Shown: positions 36,017 to 46,151, counted from the stretch's first letter. The stretch: 64,000 bases of DNA from Fischerella sp. PCC 9431 (GCF_000447295.1 NZ_KE650771.1:493500-557499); one strand, 5' to 3'. A program made the numbers and translations. The notes: a model not told the origin generated them from the sequence alone.

Positions 36017-36823
36017 ATGAAAAAAATAATCCTTTTCTCTATTCCTGTTTCATTCTTCATGATCCTACCAGCAACGGCAAATTTAGGTCAAGTTTGGACA
36101 GATTTTCAATACTACGCTACAGATTTACAAAACTATCTCAGAAATAATCTCACCGAAACATTACAACCAATAGAATCTGAAACTCAAACTGCTATTGATA
36201 GTTCCACTGGAGAATTAAACATACCCAACCCTAACGCCGCCGGAGAAATCATTCGTGATGGCACAATTTGGTACTATACTTCAGGCGATAAATTTGATAA
36301 CAATTCCACAGTCAGAGCAAATTTAGTTAGTAATGAAATTAATCGCTTGATTACCCGTGGTGCAGCATCTGGACTCATGGGTACAAATGGACAACTCAGG
36401 TTAAAAACAAAATTAGAAGAAACTGAAAAATCAATCCAACAAATTGCAGGCTTTAACCAGGAAAATGAGAAATTTAAAGAAGATATCAATAATCAAATTA
36501 ATACTTTGAAAAATAGCATACCTAATAATGATGTTCAAAACGTAATAGCTAATATTTCTTCACTGTTAGGTCTTGGTCAGCTTAATTTTTTGCTTCAAAG
36601 TAATGAAATTCAAGAAGAGCAAGTGAAAATATCAGGCGAAAATTTATCACAAACAATTCAAACTAACCAATTTCTACAATATTCTAATTTAAATCTAACT
36701 AATATCTCCCAACAAGTAGAAGAAAATAATCGCGCCCGCAGAGTTGATAATTCCACTGAAGCATCTAGACTTTTACGAAATACTTCTCAAGTAGATTTAT
36801 TTGGAAGATCGTTTGAACAATAA
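36017..36823 (+). CDS. VirB5/TrbJ-like exported coiled-coil protein
   Basis: A 268-residue exported protein. It has a clear signal peptide (MKKIILFSIPVSFFMILPATA) and a mostly helical mature part with coiled-coil character (KTKLEETEKSIQQIAGFNQ, then SNEIQEEQVKISGENLSQ). There are no cysteines. VirB5-like minor pilus proteins have this layout and sit between VirB4 and VirB6 in canonical operons, as here. The 183-base gap before it holds a hairpin repeat around AAAGGCTTTAGCCT. Sequence divergence makes the name positional. Confidence 0.6.
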   Translation: MKKIILFSIPVSFFMILPATANLGQVWTDFQYYATDLQNYLRNNLTETLQPIESETQTAIDSSTGELNIPNPNAAGEIIRDGTIWYYTSGDKFDNNSTVRANLVSNEINRLITRGAASGLMGTNGQLRLKTKLEETEKSIQQIAGFNQENEKFKEDINNQINTLKNSIPNNDVQNVIANISSLLGLGQLNFLLQSNEIQEEQVKISGENLSQTIQTNQFLQYSNLNLTNISQQVEENNRARRVDNSTEASRLLRNTSQVDLFGRSFEQ

Positions 36824-36919
36824 GTGATTTGTGTTATTCATCACTTGTCATTTGTCATTGATAAGAAAAATAATTTTGATTTCATCTAAATAGAATAGAG
36901 ATGAATTAAAAGTAAAAAA

Positions 36920-37984
36920 ATGAACAGTGTTATTTTATCCCATCTTTATTTTGCCCAATCTAATATCCCCGATATTCCCGATATTCTTAATAGTGGCTTC
37001 ACAACTGCTAAAACAATTTCGGAAAGTTGGGATAATCAATGGCTAGATTTATTACAAAACAACACCAGTGAAAATTTATACGGTGCATTAACAAATTTGG
37101 GTGTATTTTTTGCCGTCGGCACCCTTTTGTTTTTCATGATACAATGGCTTCGAGATGTTATATACAGTGAATATTCCCGTCCAATTTCTGCTTTGATTTG
37201 GCCTTTTATAGTGGTAATACTGCTAACCAATACAGGAAGCGGCAGTGTATTATCAAATCTTACCCTGGGAATCAGAAATTTTATCAACACAGTGAATCAG
37301 CAAGTCATCACCACAGCAGATGCTAATAAAAATTACCAGCAAGCATTGAATATGGGTGTTGCGGAAGAAGTGGCTGGCTCTATGCTGCGTCCTTGCCAGT
37401 CATTAACAGGTGAGCAACAAAATCAATGTTTTATGAGAGCCAAAGAAAAAACTCAGATTCTTTGGGATACATATAGAGATTTATATGGTGATAAAGTTTG
37501 GATTAGTAGATTAGAAACTAAAATTAATCAGATTGCATATAGCAGCAGTAGCGTATCAGAAAATGCATTTAACTCTTTGTTAGGTTCCACAGTCCAAACT
37601 AGTATCAAAAACTTTCTTATTTCCTTGCAATATGCTTTCCAAAATTTAATCGAAGCTACGATGTTGCTAGTAGCAACCTTGGGACCATTGGCTGTGGGAG
37701 GTTCTTTGCTACCTGTTGCAGGTAAACCAATTTTTGCTTGGATGACTGGATTTTTATCGTTGGGAATTGCCAAAATTTCCTTCACTATTATTGCAATTTT
37801 AACTGCCACGGTGATTGTGAATGGGCCTGGTGAAGATGCAACTGCTGATCCTGATTTAATGTGGTTCATGATTTTTTTAGGACTTTTAGCACCAATCGTA
37901 TCTTTGCTTTTAGCTGGTGCGGGGGGATTTGCAGTATTTAATGCAATTAGTAATACAGCTGCGTTGGCAAAAGAGAGGATATAA
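36920..37984 (+). CDS. VirB6/TrbL-like polytopic membrane protein
   Basis: A 354-residue protein with about six to seven membrane helices, concentrated at 65-85, 95-112 and in the C-terminal half (245-350: TMLLVATLGPLAVGGSLLPVA, then FLSLGIAKISFTIIAILTA, FLGLLAPIVSLLLAGAGG). VirB6 and TrbL form the inner-membrane channel and have this pattern of a periplasmic loop followed by C-terminal helices. The loop here (about 125-240) is hydrophilic. The stop shares one base with the next start (TAATG), so the two are translationally coupled. Two cysteines occur around LRPCQSLTGEQQNQCF. Confidence 0.65.
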   Translation: MNSVILSHLYFAQSNIPDIPDILNSGFTTAKTISESWDNQWLDLLQNNTSENLYGALTNLGVFFAVGTLLFFMIQWLRDVIYSEYSRPISALIWPFIVVILLTNTGSGSVLSNLTLGIRNFINTVNQQVITTADANKNYQQALNMGVAEEVAGSMLRPCQSLTGEQQNQCFMRAKEKTQILWDTYRDLYGDKVWISRLETKINQIAYSSSSVSENAFNSLLGSTVQTSIKNFLISLQYAFQNLIEATMLLVATLGPLAVGGSLLPVAGKPIFAWMTGFLSLGIAKISFTIIAILTATVIVNGPGEDATADPDLMWFMIFLGLLAPIVSLLLAGAGGFAVFNAISNTAALAKERI

Positions 37985-38808
37985 TGGTACGCCTGTTAGA
38001 GAAAAAGCAGCGAACAGTTAGTCTTTTGACTACATTTGCGATCGCAACTTTCGGATTACAGTTATTGGCTTTATTTTTACTAGCATTCCAAGGGTTAAAA
38101 ATTCGTCAACTGAGTCTGAGGAAACCCCCCTCCTTCGTACAATTAGCAGATGGTCAAGCAAGAACTGTTACTGATGACTTGGAAAGAGATCCAGAAACAA
38201 TTCGCCAATTTGTCAGTCAAACTATGACCTCAATGTTTAATTGGTCTGGTAAACTTCCACCGCAAAATGTTGAAGAAGTAACTAAACCCAAACCAGATTT
38301 AGGCATATTTATACCAACACCAGAAGAAAATAGCAAAAAAGTTAGTACTAGTAGCTGGATTGCTAGCTTTGCGATCTCAGAAGATTTTCGCAAAGGTTTT
38401 TTAAGTGAAATCGCAGCGATGACACCACCAGAAGTTTTCGCGAATAATTCTAGCCAACAAATAACTGCACAAATAGCTATTAAACGGGTTTACCCTCCTC
38501 AAAAAATTAACCCTGGTAAGTGGCGAGTCGGTTTAGTAGCTGACTTGATTCAAACTAAAAAATCAGATGGAAGAAAAATAATTACGCCCTTCAATAAAGA
38601 TTTACTTGTGCAAGCAGTCGATTATTTTCCTTATCCCCTAGATGAGACTACTAGCGTTTTGCAAAAAGCTATTTATAATATGCGGTCTGAAAAATTAGAA
38701 ATTTACGAAATCCGTAATTTATGTCTTTTAGATAAATATAACACTTTAAGTCAGGAGCAATTACGGCAGTGTGGAATTGAAACAAAATCAGAGAGTTTTG
38801 TGAGGTAA
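37984..38808 (+). CDS. VirB8-like protein, copy 1
   Basis: A 274-residue bitopic protein: a short cytoplasmic N terminus, one helix (about 14-36, LLTTFAIATFGLQLLALFLL) and a periplasmic domain. VirB8 is an assembly factor with this topology and an NTF2-like periplasmic fold. The segment QLADGQARTV, then DPETIRQFVSQTMTSMFNW, is shared with the next gene, showing a tandem duplication. The late section with basic KRVYPPQKINPGKWRVGLVADL could be the strand region. The start overlaps the VirB6-like stop. Confidence 0.6.
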   Translation: MVRLLEKKQRTVSLLTTFAIATFGLQLLALFLLAFQGLKIRQLSLRKPPSFVQLADGQARTVTDDLERDPETIRQFVSQTMTSMFNWSGKLPPQNVEEVTKPKPDLGIFIPTPEENSKKVSTSSWIASFAISEDFRKGFLSEIAAMTPPEVFANNSSQQITAQIAIKRVYPPQKINPGKWRVGLVADLIQTKKSDGRKIITPFNKDLLVQAVDYFPYPLDETTSVLQKAIYNMRSEKLEIYEIRNLCLLDKYNTLSQEQLRQCGIETKSESFVR

Positions 38809-38875
38809 TAAATAATTTGATTAGATATTGAGCGATATTTAATTTATGTGGAATCTAATTTTATAAAATTAACTC

Positions 38876-39553
38876 ATGCAGTTACTTAAACAAGAAAATA
38901 AAAGAAAGAATAGTATATTACCATTGTTTGCCGTTGGAACTTTTGGTTTAAATATTTTTGCATTGCTCATACTCATGTTTCACGGTTCTATGTTGCAGCA
39001 GTTAAGTAAGCAACTAACTCCTCAAAGTTTAGTGCAACTTGCTGACGGTCGTGCTATTACAGCAGACCCCACACAAAATTTAGAACGATATCCAGAAACA
39101 ATCCGGCGTTTTGTCGGTGAAACAATGACCTTAATGCTAACTTGGTCTAAACAGCAGTCGCCGGAAATTATATGGGAAATTAGTTCAGAACTTTTAACCA
39201 ATGACGTCAAGCAAAAATTTCAATCTGAGATCATTAATACCAATACAGTCAACCAATTTGAAAATCGCGGTGCTGAAAGCGTTTTTATTATTCAAAGAAT
39301 TTCTCAACCTGTAAAAATTGCTAATGGCAAGTGGAAAGTAGAGTTACAAGGTAATCAATTAATATTTAGCAATTCTGATCAATTAGGGAAAGCGATCGCA
39401 TTTAATAAACAAATCTTAATCCAAGCAATAGATAATCAAAAAGTTACATTACCTGATCTACCACTCTCCTGGCATATAGCAGCTTACCGCATCGGTGAAG
39501 CTAGACTAGAAATCTACAATATATGTGACATCAAAGATAAAAACTGCTCCTGA
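38876..39553 (+). CDS. VirB8-like protein, copy 2
   Basis: A 225-residue paralogue of the preceding gene. It has one N-terminal helix (about 15-38) and the shared block LVQLADGRAITADP, YPETIRRFVGETMTLMLTW. It is about 50 residues shorter, missing the Pro/Lys-rich linker (KPKPDLGIFIPTPEENSKK) of copy 1. The periplasmic part keeps QRISQPVKIANGKWKVELQ and the closing LEIYNICD. It lies 67 bases after copy 1 and 25 bases before the VirB10-like gene, in the same operon. The two copies could form a hetero-oligomer. Confidence 0.6.
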   Translation: MQLLKQENKRKNSILPLFAVGTFGLNIFALLILMFHGSMLQQLSKQLTPQSLVQLADGRAITADPTQNLERYPETIRRFVGETMTLMLTWSKQQSPEIIWEISSELLTNDVKQKFQSEIINTNTVNQFENRGAESVFIIQRISQPVKIANGKWKVELQGNQLIFSNSDQLGKAIAFNKQILIQAIDNQKVTLPDLPLSWHIAAYRIGEARLEIYNICDIKDKNCS

Positions 39554-39578
39554 TTAAACTATAAACTAAAGCTTTATT

Positions 39579-41186
39579 ATGACTCGATATTCTATTCCTT
39601 CAGAAACTCATCCAGAAAATATAGATACTCCGATCAATGAGAATTACCAACCAGAAGTAGGATTATCTGATTGGGAAGTGCAAATGGCGAAATTGGTTGG
39701 CTTTGAGGAGGATTCTCCAAGCATTGAAACCCAGACAGGAACAGAAGCAGAAGAAGATGCACTCAACTTACCACAATCATCTTCACCTTCGCCAGCACCA
39801 AAAGTTTCCACCAAGCAGCCCTTCTCAGCAAATCCTTTTGCTAAATTAGCCTTGGTAGGGACTACCACTTTCGCTTTAGTTTTAGTAGCTGGTGCTTTTT
39901 TGTCACAGTTGATGAGTGCTAGTAATCAAAAACCCAGAAAAACTAATGTAGTTTCACTAAAAAAGCCACAAACAACTACCGAGACGCGTTTACAACAACT
40001 GGAAGGCGAAGTAGAGACTTTAAAAACAAAATTAGCCTTAGCTGAACAAGCACAAGCTGTGAAATTAGCACAGCAACAGCTAAGAACTCCAAAAGTCACA
40101 CCACGACAACCAACTTCTCCAGATGAAAATTCCAGAAATAGACCCAAAATCGCTTTGCAAACAACACCTACACCCACAAAAACAGTGTACATACCGCCAA
40201 AGGTAGTAACGCGGGTCGTTACAGTACCTCAAACTCCACCACAATCTCCGTCACCGCTACCTGTAGTTCCCACACCAGAAACTCAACCAACAGTTCAATT
40301 CACTCCCCAACCTACACCAGATCCATTGCAGGAATGGGCAAGATTATCGAAATTGGGTAGCTACGGTCAAGTATTAGCTGTTGCTACACCTAATAATACC
40401 AATGCAAATCGCCCAACTCCTGAACCTGTAAAAAATACTCAAGTTCCGCCACAAACGACCAACTTTCAATCTCAGGATAATACCCCAAAACCACCAAATT
40501 CTGTTGTTAGTCAAGCACAACCAAATAGTCCAAAGTCTGTAAGAGTAGGAACTAGTGTGAAAGCTGTATTAGCTACTGCTGTCTTTGGAGAAACTAGTAG
40601 AGCAACAAACAATAATAATAAAGATAACACACCTCAAAATGTATTTGTAGTCCGCTTAAAAGAACCATTAAAATCAATAGATGGTGAGGTTGTATTACCA
40701 GAAAATACTGAATTGTTGACTCAAGTTAGTTCTATTTCTGAACAAGGTTTAGTGCAGTTAGATGTAGTCAAATTAGTTAGAGAAAACAATGGCAATTTGA
40801 GAGAGGAACCTTTACAACCAAATAGCATACTCATTCGTGCTTCGGCTGGAAAACCTTTAATTGCCAACCAATATAAAAAAGGAACATCCACCACGATGAT
40901 TGATGCTCAACAATTCGTCTTAGGAGGGATTGGGAAAGCAGCAGAATTATTTAATCGTACAGAATCTCAAGTTACTACGACTTCTACAGGTACTGTTGTT
41001 ACCAACAGCAATCCGCGACGCAATCTCTTTGCTGGGATTTTGGAAGGTGGTGTGAAAACAGTAGTTCCCCAAATTACCCAGCGTAATCAACAGGCGATTT
41101 CTCAAGCAATGCAACGCACTAACATTTGGTTTTTACCAGCAGGAAAAGAAATCGAAATATATATCAATCAAACTGTGCAGCTTTAA
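39579..41186 (+). CDS. VirB10/TrbI-like protein
   Basis: A 535-residue envelope-spanning protein. It has a cytoplasmic N terminus (about 1-85), one membrane helix (FAKLALVGTTTFALVLVAGA, about 87-108), and a coiled coil (about 135-165, ETRLQQLEGEVETLKTKLAL). A long Pro/Thr/Gln-rich linker follows (about 170-325), then a C-terminal beta domain (about 325-535). The late KPLIANQYKKGTSTTMIDAQQ and the final WFLPAGKEIEIYINQTVQL match the VirB10/TrbI pattern, in which the last strands cross the outer-membrane core. This gene and the VirB4-like gene carry the strongest family signals. Confidence 0.75.
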   Translation: MTRYSIPSETHPENIDTPINENYQPEVGLSDWEVQMAKLVGFEEDSPSIETQTGTEAEEDALNLPQSSSPSPAPKVSTKQPFSANPFAKLALVGTTTFALVLVAGAFLSQLMSASNQKPRKTNVVSLKKPQTTTETRLQQLEGEVETLKTKLALAEQAQAVKLAQQQLRTPKVTPRQPTSPDENSRNRPKIALQTTPTPTKTVYIPPKVVTRVVTVPQTPPQSPSPLPVVPTPETQPTVQFTPQPTPDPLQEWARLSKLGSYGQVLAVATPNNTNANRPTPEPVKNTQVPPQTTNFQSQDNTPKPPNSVVSQAQPNSPKSVRVGTSVKAVLATAVFGETSRATNNNNKDNTPQNVFVVRLKEPLKSIDGEVVLPENTELLTQVSSISEQGLVQLDVVKLVRENNGNLREEPLQPNSILIRASAGKPLIANQYKKGTSTTMIDAQQFVLGGIGKAAELFNRTESQVTTTSTGTVVTNSNPRRNLFAGILEGGVKTVVPQITQRNQQAISQAMQRTNIWFLPAGKEIEIYINQTVQL

Positions 41187-41367
41187 TATTAAATGGGTCG
41201 TTAAAGAATTTTGGATTTTGGACTTCCTCGTGAGCGCTCAGTCGAACGATTTTGGATTAATCTCACAGATAAATCCCGTTTTTGTAACATCAAGAAATTA
41301 TTGGTCATTCGTTATTTTAGCAATTACCAACACAGGTAGATAGTATAATTTTTCAAGGGGACATAAT

Positions 41368-41955
41368 ATGAAATATCACATTAACCTGCAATTCAAACCC
41401 CCGAAAAATTCTCGTTTTTTAAATCTAGCTTCCTTGATTTTTTCTGCTGCAATTGTCATGATAGCAGGTCGTGCTTTAGCAAATAATGCTGTTCTCCGTT
41501 CCATGTTTTCTTGTCAAGCGCAAGGTTTAGGAGGAGCAACACCTACTATTAATGTCTGGTTTCAGCAAGGGACAAATTTAAGTTTTATTCCAGCTGGAGA
41601 AACAATTAAAAAAGTTTGGTTAAATGATCCATCCCAGGTGATAATGGATTTTGATGGACCAATGTGTATGCAGTTTGGCCCAAATCAGAATAATAACGCC
41701 GGAGATTGTAAAAACTCCGCAGCACATGTAATTCAACTCAGGCGAATTAAGAAAATAAATATTCCTGGTATACCTAACGCGGATCAAACACTTTTAACAG
41801 TAGTTACAGAAGAAAGTGGGAAAAACAAATTATACACCTTTAAAATTGTCTATGATACGGGCGCTCCCCAATACCATACTTTAGCAATTTACCCTGATCC
41901 GCCTACTGCTGGTTCAACTCCTGCTTGCGTGAGAGTTGGACAGTCAAAAAATTAA
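41368..41955 (+). CDS. VirB9/TraK-like short exported protein
   Basis: A 195-residue exported protein. An N-terminal hydrophobic segment (about 19-38, ASLIFSAAIVMIAGRALA) serves as signal. The mature part has the alternating beta strands of VirB9 N-terminal domains: TINVWFQQGTNLSFIPAGETIKKVWLNDPSQVIMDFDG and LLTVVTEESGKNKLYTFKIVY. VirB9 is usually about 250-300 residues. Here the C-terminal half that binds VirB7 and VirB10 appears to be missing. The last 53 bases overlap the 3' end of lnt on the other strand. It is 181 bases after the VirB10-like gene, with a TTTTGGATTTTGGA repeat between. Confidence 0.6.
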   Translation: MKYHINLQFKPPKNSRFLNLASLIFSAAIVMIAGRALANNAVLRSMFSCQAQGLGGATPTINVWFQQGTNLSFIPAGETIKKVWLNDPSQVIMDFDGPMCMQFGPNQNNNAGDCKNSAAHVIQLRRIKKINIPGIPNADQTLLTVVTEESGKNKLYTFKIVYDTGAPQYHTLAIYPDPPTAGSTPACVRVGQSKN

Positions 41956-43591
41956 TCAGCCATATTCCCCCAGCTGATACTAATAACAACGGCGTTAACC
42001 AATCACCCCAACGCACATATAAAGTCTGTGTCTGGCGACGATAAATAGTTTCAGCGTGAGTTTCATAATTATTATGTCCCGATATCCATTTTGTTCTCCC
42101 GTGGGGATCTACAAAAGCTGAATATCCTGTATTCGTCGCTCGTACTGCCCATCTATCAGTTTCAATTGCCCGCATGATATCCTGGGCATGGTGCTGTGCT
42201 GGCATTGATGCACTGTAATGAGCATCATTAGATGAACTAAGGATAAACTGCCCACCTGCTTGAGCTTGATAGCGAAATACTTCAGGAAAAGCAGATTCGT
42301 AACAAATACCTGCGATCGCACGACCAAAAGGTGTGTTAAATATTTGATTTGGTAAACCAGGAACTTGGTGTTCATCGAGTGGTGACAAGCGACTAATAAT
42401 CCCGCCTAAAATTTCTTCAAACGGTACATACTCACCAATGGGTACTAACTTCACCTTGTCGTAACGGCTGAATATTTTACCATCACCCGTAACAGTCAGC
42501 AAGCTATTTGTATAACTTTTTCCCTTGTGTCCAAAACCGCCAATCCAAGTTACCACCTTCTGCGATCGCACCTCCGCCACCAAAGAACTATCCATGATAT
42601 TTTGTTCAAAGAAAGGTAAAGCCCCTTCTGGCGTCAGTACAGCGTCTACTTTTTGATCTACTAAGCTTAAATACCCAGTTGTATAGCCTTGTAAAGCGCG
42701 ACGCAAGCCTTCGGGATAAAGTTTGATTTGGTTAGGAATATTACCTTGAATAATTCCAACCTTCAAAGCTGCGGCTGACGGTTGTACTAGAGGACGGGTG
42801 TATAATAAAAAACCTATAAGGTGTAGAGTAATTAATAAACTTGTGGCGGTAATTAAATATCTATTCACGAACCGCCAACCGGATTCGCGTATATTGCGGT
42901 TGATAAAAGCTTCGGCAATCAAGCCATTCACGGCAACAATAGCTGCTGTTACCGCATAAGGTCCAGAAAGTTGACCTAGATGCAAAATTACGAGATTATA
43001 CGGGCTTTGGGTGTATGAAATAGAAGTCCAAAATAAGGCTCCCCAACTCAAGATAGTCTCGATACCACACCACAAAGCAGTACCAATCAGCACATGGGTG
43101 TAGGGTTGTGGGATAGAATCACAAATAATTCTCATCCCTGTTGCCCAGACTGCTACAGATGCAGCACCCCAGAGAGTGATAAATACCCAACAAAAAGCAG
43201 CTATTGCCAAACTTGCTAACCAAGGAACCCCCATCCAAGTCATGGGGTGAATTCCTGTGATCCAAAATAGGGCTAAACCGTGATAACCAATACCCCAAGC
43301 TAAACCAATTAAAAATTGAGAATTAAAAATTAAAGGTAAAGGGTTTTGCCACCCATTTTTAATTTTTAATTTTTCATTTTTAATTACTAACACCCATAGC
43401 GGTGCTAAGGCGAACCATGCTAAAAACCAAGCATTGACGGGGGCGACGGTCAGCCCCATCAAGATTCCACTAAATAGGGCGATCGCGAAACGCAGAACCA
43501 AAGATTTGCTGACACGGAGAGCAAAGGTTTCCCCTCGTCCCCGTGTCTGTTTGTCTCCGTGTGCTTGCTTACTCTGCTTCTGTCGCATCAA
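41903..43591 (-). CDS. lnt: Apolipoprotein N-acyltransferase Lnt
   Basis: This membrane nitrilase-fold enzyme transfers the third acyl chain to lipoproteins. It has 562 residues, with about seven N-terminal membrane helices (about 30-255), a nitrilase domain (about 270-510) and one C-terminal helix. The catalytic triad can be matched: Glu in LTPEGALPF (about 319), Lys in [12 protein letters not shown] (about 379) and Cys in GICYESAFP (about 428). The ATG at 43591 overlaps the gyrA stop by 23 bases. The first 32 or so residues are encoded by a GTCCCCGTGTCTGTTTGTC-type repeat, so a downstream start (for example the TTG near 43498) may be used. The 3' end overlaps the VirB9-like gene tail to tail. 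Confidence 0.93.
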   Translation of the reverse strand: MMRQKQSKQAHGDKQTRGRGETFALRVSKSLVLRFAIALFSGILMGLTVAPVNAWFLAWFALAPLWVLVIKNEKLKIKNGWQNPLPLIFNSQFLIGLAWGIGYHGLALFWITGIHPMTWMGVPWLASLAIAAFCWVFITLWGAASVAVWATGMRIICDSIPQPYTHVLIGTALWCGIETILSWGALFWTSISYTQSPYNLVILHLGQLSGPYAVTAAIVAVNGLIAEAFINRNIRESGWRFVNRYLITATSLLITLHLIGFLLYTRPLVQPSAAALKVGIIQGNIPNQIKLYPEGLRRALQGYTTGYLSLVDQKVDAVLTPEGALPFFEQNIMDSSLVAEVRSQKVVTWIGGFGHKGKSYTNSLLTVTGDGKIFSRYDKVKLVPIGEYVPFEEILGGIISRLSPLDEHQVPGLPNQIFNTPFGRAIAGICYESAFPEVFRYQAQAGGQFILSSSNDAHYSASMPAQHHAQDIMRAIETDRWAVRATNTGYSAFVDPHGRTKWISGHNNYETHAETIYRRQTQTLYVRWGDWLTPLLLVSAGGIWLINFLTVQLSRKQELNQQ

Positions 43592-46151
43592 CAGTATCAG
43601 GGGGAACGATCGCTACTCCTGTAATTACATCATCTTCGTCTAGACGTTGTACCCGTACTCCTGTAGCAGAACGGGATTGGACAGAAATTGCATTTACTGC
43701 CTGTCTGATGATGATACCGCGACTTGTAACCATCATAATTTCATCGTCGTTGTTGACAATGTGTAAGTTGGCTAGTTGGTCTTTGATTTTGCGGTTTTTG
43801 AATTTGGTTGCCATTAAACCTTGACCAGCGCGATTTTGCAAGCGGAACTGAGCAACGGGTACGCGTTTACCGTAACCTCCAATTGTAATTATCAGTACCC
43901 ACGGGCCTTCGTGACCGTTACCTGGGACTTCTGCGATTTCTTCGGTTTCGATTTCTTCGGTTTCGATCGCTTCGATTTCGGCTTCTGAGATCGGAGTCAA
44001 ATTATCTAGAACGGCTGCGGGTAGAATATCCATTCCGACTAGTTCATCTTTGGCTTTGAGTTTCATGGCTTTGACACCACGAGTCGCCCGACCGAGAGGA
44101 CGCAGTTGTTCGTGGTTACAACGGAAGTGAATCGCCATACCTTGACGGGAACCAATGATCACGCTGTCTTCAACTTTTGCCCGTCGTACCCAGCGTAGTT
44201 GATCGCCTTCTTCGAGGGAAATGGCAATTAAGCCGTTGGCACGAATGTTACTAAAGGCTTCTAGTACAGTTTTCTTGATGTTGCCACCTTTGGTGAGCAT
44301 GACCAAATACTCATCGCTGGTAAACTCACTGACGGGTACAATGGAGGTAATTTTTTCTTCTTTGGGAATAGGCAACATCTGTACAATCGGTGTACCACGA
44401 CTGGTACGGGAACCGACGGGAATTTGGTAGGCTTTGAGGCAGTAAACCACGCCGCGATCGCTAAAGAATAAGAGGCTATCGTGGTCACAGCAGGTCAAGA
44501 AATGTTCGACGCCATCATCATCTTTGACTTTGGCAGCCGCTTTACCTCTGGTGGCACGGTTTTGGGCTTCAAAGGTGTTAACCGGCATCCGTTTGATATA
44601 GCCTTGTTCGGTAATTAAAATGATCGCTTTTTCGTTGGCGATCAGGTCTATGTCTTCTAAGTCGCCTTCACCGTGTGTAATTACCGTGCGCCGAGGTGTC
44701 GCAAATTTATTTTTAAGATACTGAATTTCGGTTTCGATAATTTGCAGTATCCGCTCTCGCCTTGCCAAAATATCTTGCAAGTCGGCGATTTGAGCTTGTA
44801 ATGCTTCGTGTTCTTGGCGGATTTTATCTGCTTCTAGGGCTGTTAAGCGCCGCAATTGCATTTGTAAAATGGCATCTGCTTGCGCTTCTGATAGTCCGTA
44901 AGTTGTGATTAACTCTCCTTTAGCTGTTGGTGTATCAGCAGCGTGGCGAATTAAAGCAATAATTTCATCGAGGTGAGATAGGGCAATTAATAACCCTTGC
45001 AAAATATGGTCACGTTCTTCGGCTTTCCGCAGTTCGTACTGGGTGCGTCTGGTGATCGCTTCGACGCGAAAATCCAGAAATACTTGTAGAAACTGTTTGA
45101 TGGTGAGGATCTGGGGTTCACCGTTGACCAACGCCAGCATATTCGCCCCGAAATTAGCTTGTAGGGGCGTTTGCTTGTAGAGGTTGTTGAGAACTACACG
45201 GGGATAGGCGTCGCGCTTAAGTTCAATCACGATTCGCATCCCATCGCGATCGCTTTCATCTCGGATGTCAGCGATTCCCTCGATGCGCTTATCATTTACC
45301 AACTCGGCGATTTTCTCAATTAATGCTGCTTTGTTGGTTTGATACGGTAACTCGGTGACGATAATCGCTTCTCTGTCCGGGCGTCCCCGCATTTCGATAG
45401 TTTCAATATTTGCTACACCACGCATGGTTATAGAACCGCGTCCGGTGGTGTAAGCTTCTTTAATCGCCGCAGTCCCCAGAATTTGAGCGCCTGTCGGAAA
45501 ATCAGGCCCGTGGATATACTGCATTAATTGGGTATCACTTATTTCTGGGTTATGAATCAGTGCTACTAACCCATCAATCAATTCACCCAAATTATGGGGC
45601 GGGATGTTGGTCGCCATCCCCACAGCGATCCCCGAAGAACCATTTAATAATAACTGCGGTAATCGTGCGGGTAACACAGTCGGTTCTTGCTGGGAACCGT
45701 CGAAGTTGTTAACAAAATCTACGGTTTCCGACTCGATATCTTGGAGGAGAGCATCGCTAGTCAAAGCTTCCAAGCGGCATTCGGTGTAACGCATCGCCGC
45801 CGGAGGGTCGTTATCTACAGAGCCAAAATTACCATGCCCTGCAATTAAAGGCGATCGCATCGAAAAATCCTGCGCCATCCGCACCAAGGCGTCATACACT
45901 GCTGTGTCGCCGTGGGGGTGATATTTACCCAAAACTTCCCCCACAACCCGCGCACATTTACGGAAAGGACGGTCTGAGGTCAACCCCAACTCATGCATAG
46001 CGTAGAGAATACGCCGATGCACAGGTTTCAGACCATCCCTGGCATCTGGTAGCGCCCGTCCAACAATGACGCTCATGGCATACTCCAGGTAAGACCTGGA
46101 CATTTCGTTTCGCAGATCTGTAGGGATAATCCTCTCCTGAGAGGTTGTCAT
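43569..46151 (-). CDS. gyrA: DNA gyrase subunit A
   Basis: This is the breakage-rejoining subunit of gyrase, which works with GyrB to introduce negative supercoils. It has 860 residues. The N-terminal domain begins with the usual [21 protein letters not shown], the quinolone-determining region [17 protein letters not shown], and the active Tyr in [10 protein letters not shown] six-bladed C-terminal domain includes the GyrA-box-like stretch [19 protein letters not shown]. An acidic repeat encoded by TCGATTTCTTCGG units ([13 protein letters not shown]) is inserted in the C-terminal domain. A second cyanobacterial gyrA/parC-like gene may exist elsewhere, so the exact paralogue is inferred. Lnt starts inside its 3' end. 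Confidence 0.93.
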   Translation of the reverse strand: MTTSQERIIPTDLRNEMSRSYLEYAMSVIVGRALPDARDGLKPVHRRILYAMHELGLTSDRPFRKCARVVGEVLGKYHPHGDTAVYDALVRMAQDFSMRSPLIAGHGNFGSVDNDPPAAMRYTECRLEALTSDALLQDIESETVDFVNNFDGSQQEPTVLPARLPQLLLNGSSGIAVGMATNIPPHNLGELIDGLVALIHNPEISDTQLMQYIHGPDFPTGAQILGTAAIKEAYTTGRGSITMRGVANIETIEMRGRPDREAIIVTELPYQTNKAALIEKIAELVNDKRIEGIADIRDESDRDGMRIVIELKRDAYPRVVLNNLYKQTPLQANFGANMLALVNGEPQILTIKQFLQVFLDFRVEAITRRTQYELRKAEERDHILQGLLIALSHLDEIIALIRHAADTPTAKGELITTYGLSEAQADAILQMQLRRLTALEADKIRQEHEALQAQIADLQDILARRERILQIIETEIQYLKNKFATPRRTVITHGEGDLEDIDLIANEKAIILITEQGYIKRMPVNTFEAQNRATRGKAAAKVKDDDGVEHFLTCCDHDSLLFFSDRGVVYCLKAYQIPVGSRTSRGTPIVQMLPIPKEEKITSIVPVSEFTSDEYLVMLTKGGNIKKTVLEAFSNIRANGLIAISLEEGDQLRWVRRAKVEDSVIIGSRQGMAIHFRCNHEQLRPLGRATRGVKAMKLKAKDELVGMDILPAAVLDNLTPISEAEIEAIETEEIETEEIAEVPGNGHEGPWVLIITIGGYGKRVPVAQFRLQNRAGQGLMATKFKNRKIKDQLANLHIVNNDDEIMMVTSRGIIIRQAVNAISVQSRSATGVRVQRLDEDDVITGVAIVPPDTVDATEAE

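Noticed and set aside
32089..41955. Integrated plasmid or ICE interpretation of the T4SS-like set
   Set aside because: No integrase, tRNA, direct repeats, relaxase or partition genes are seen at either edge. HIP1 sites are present. Kept as possible only if such genes lie elsewhere.
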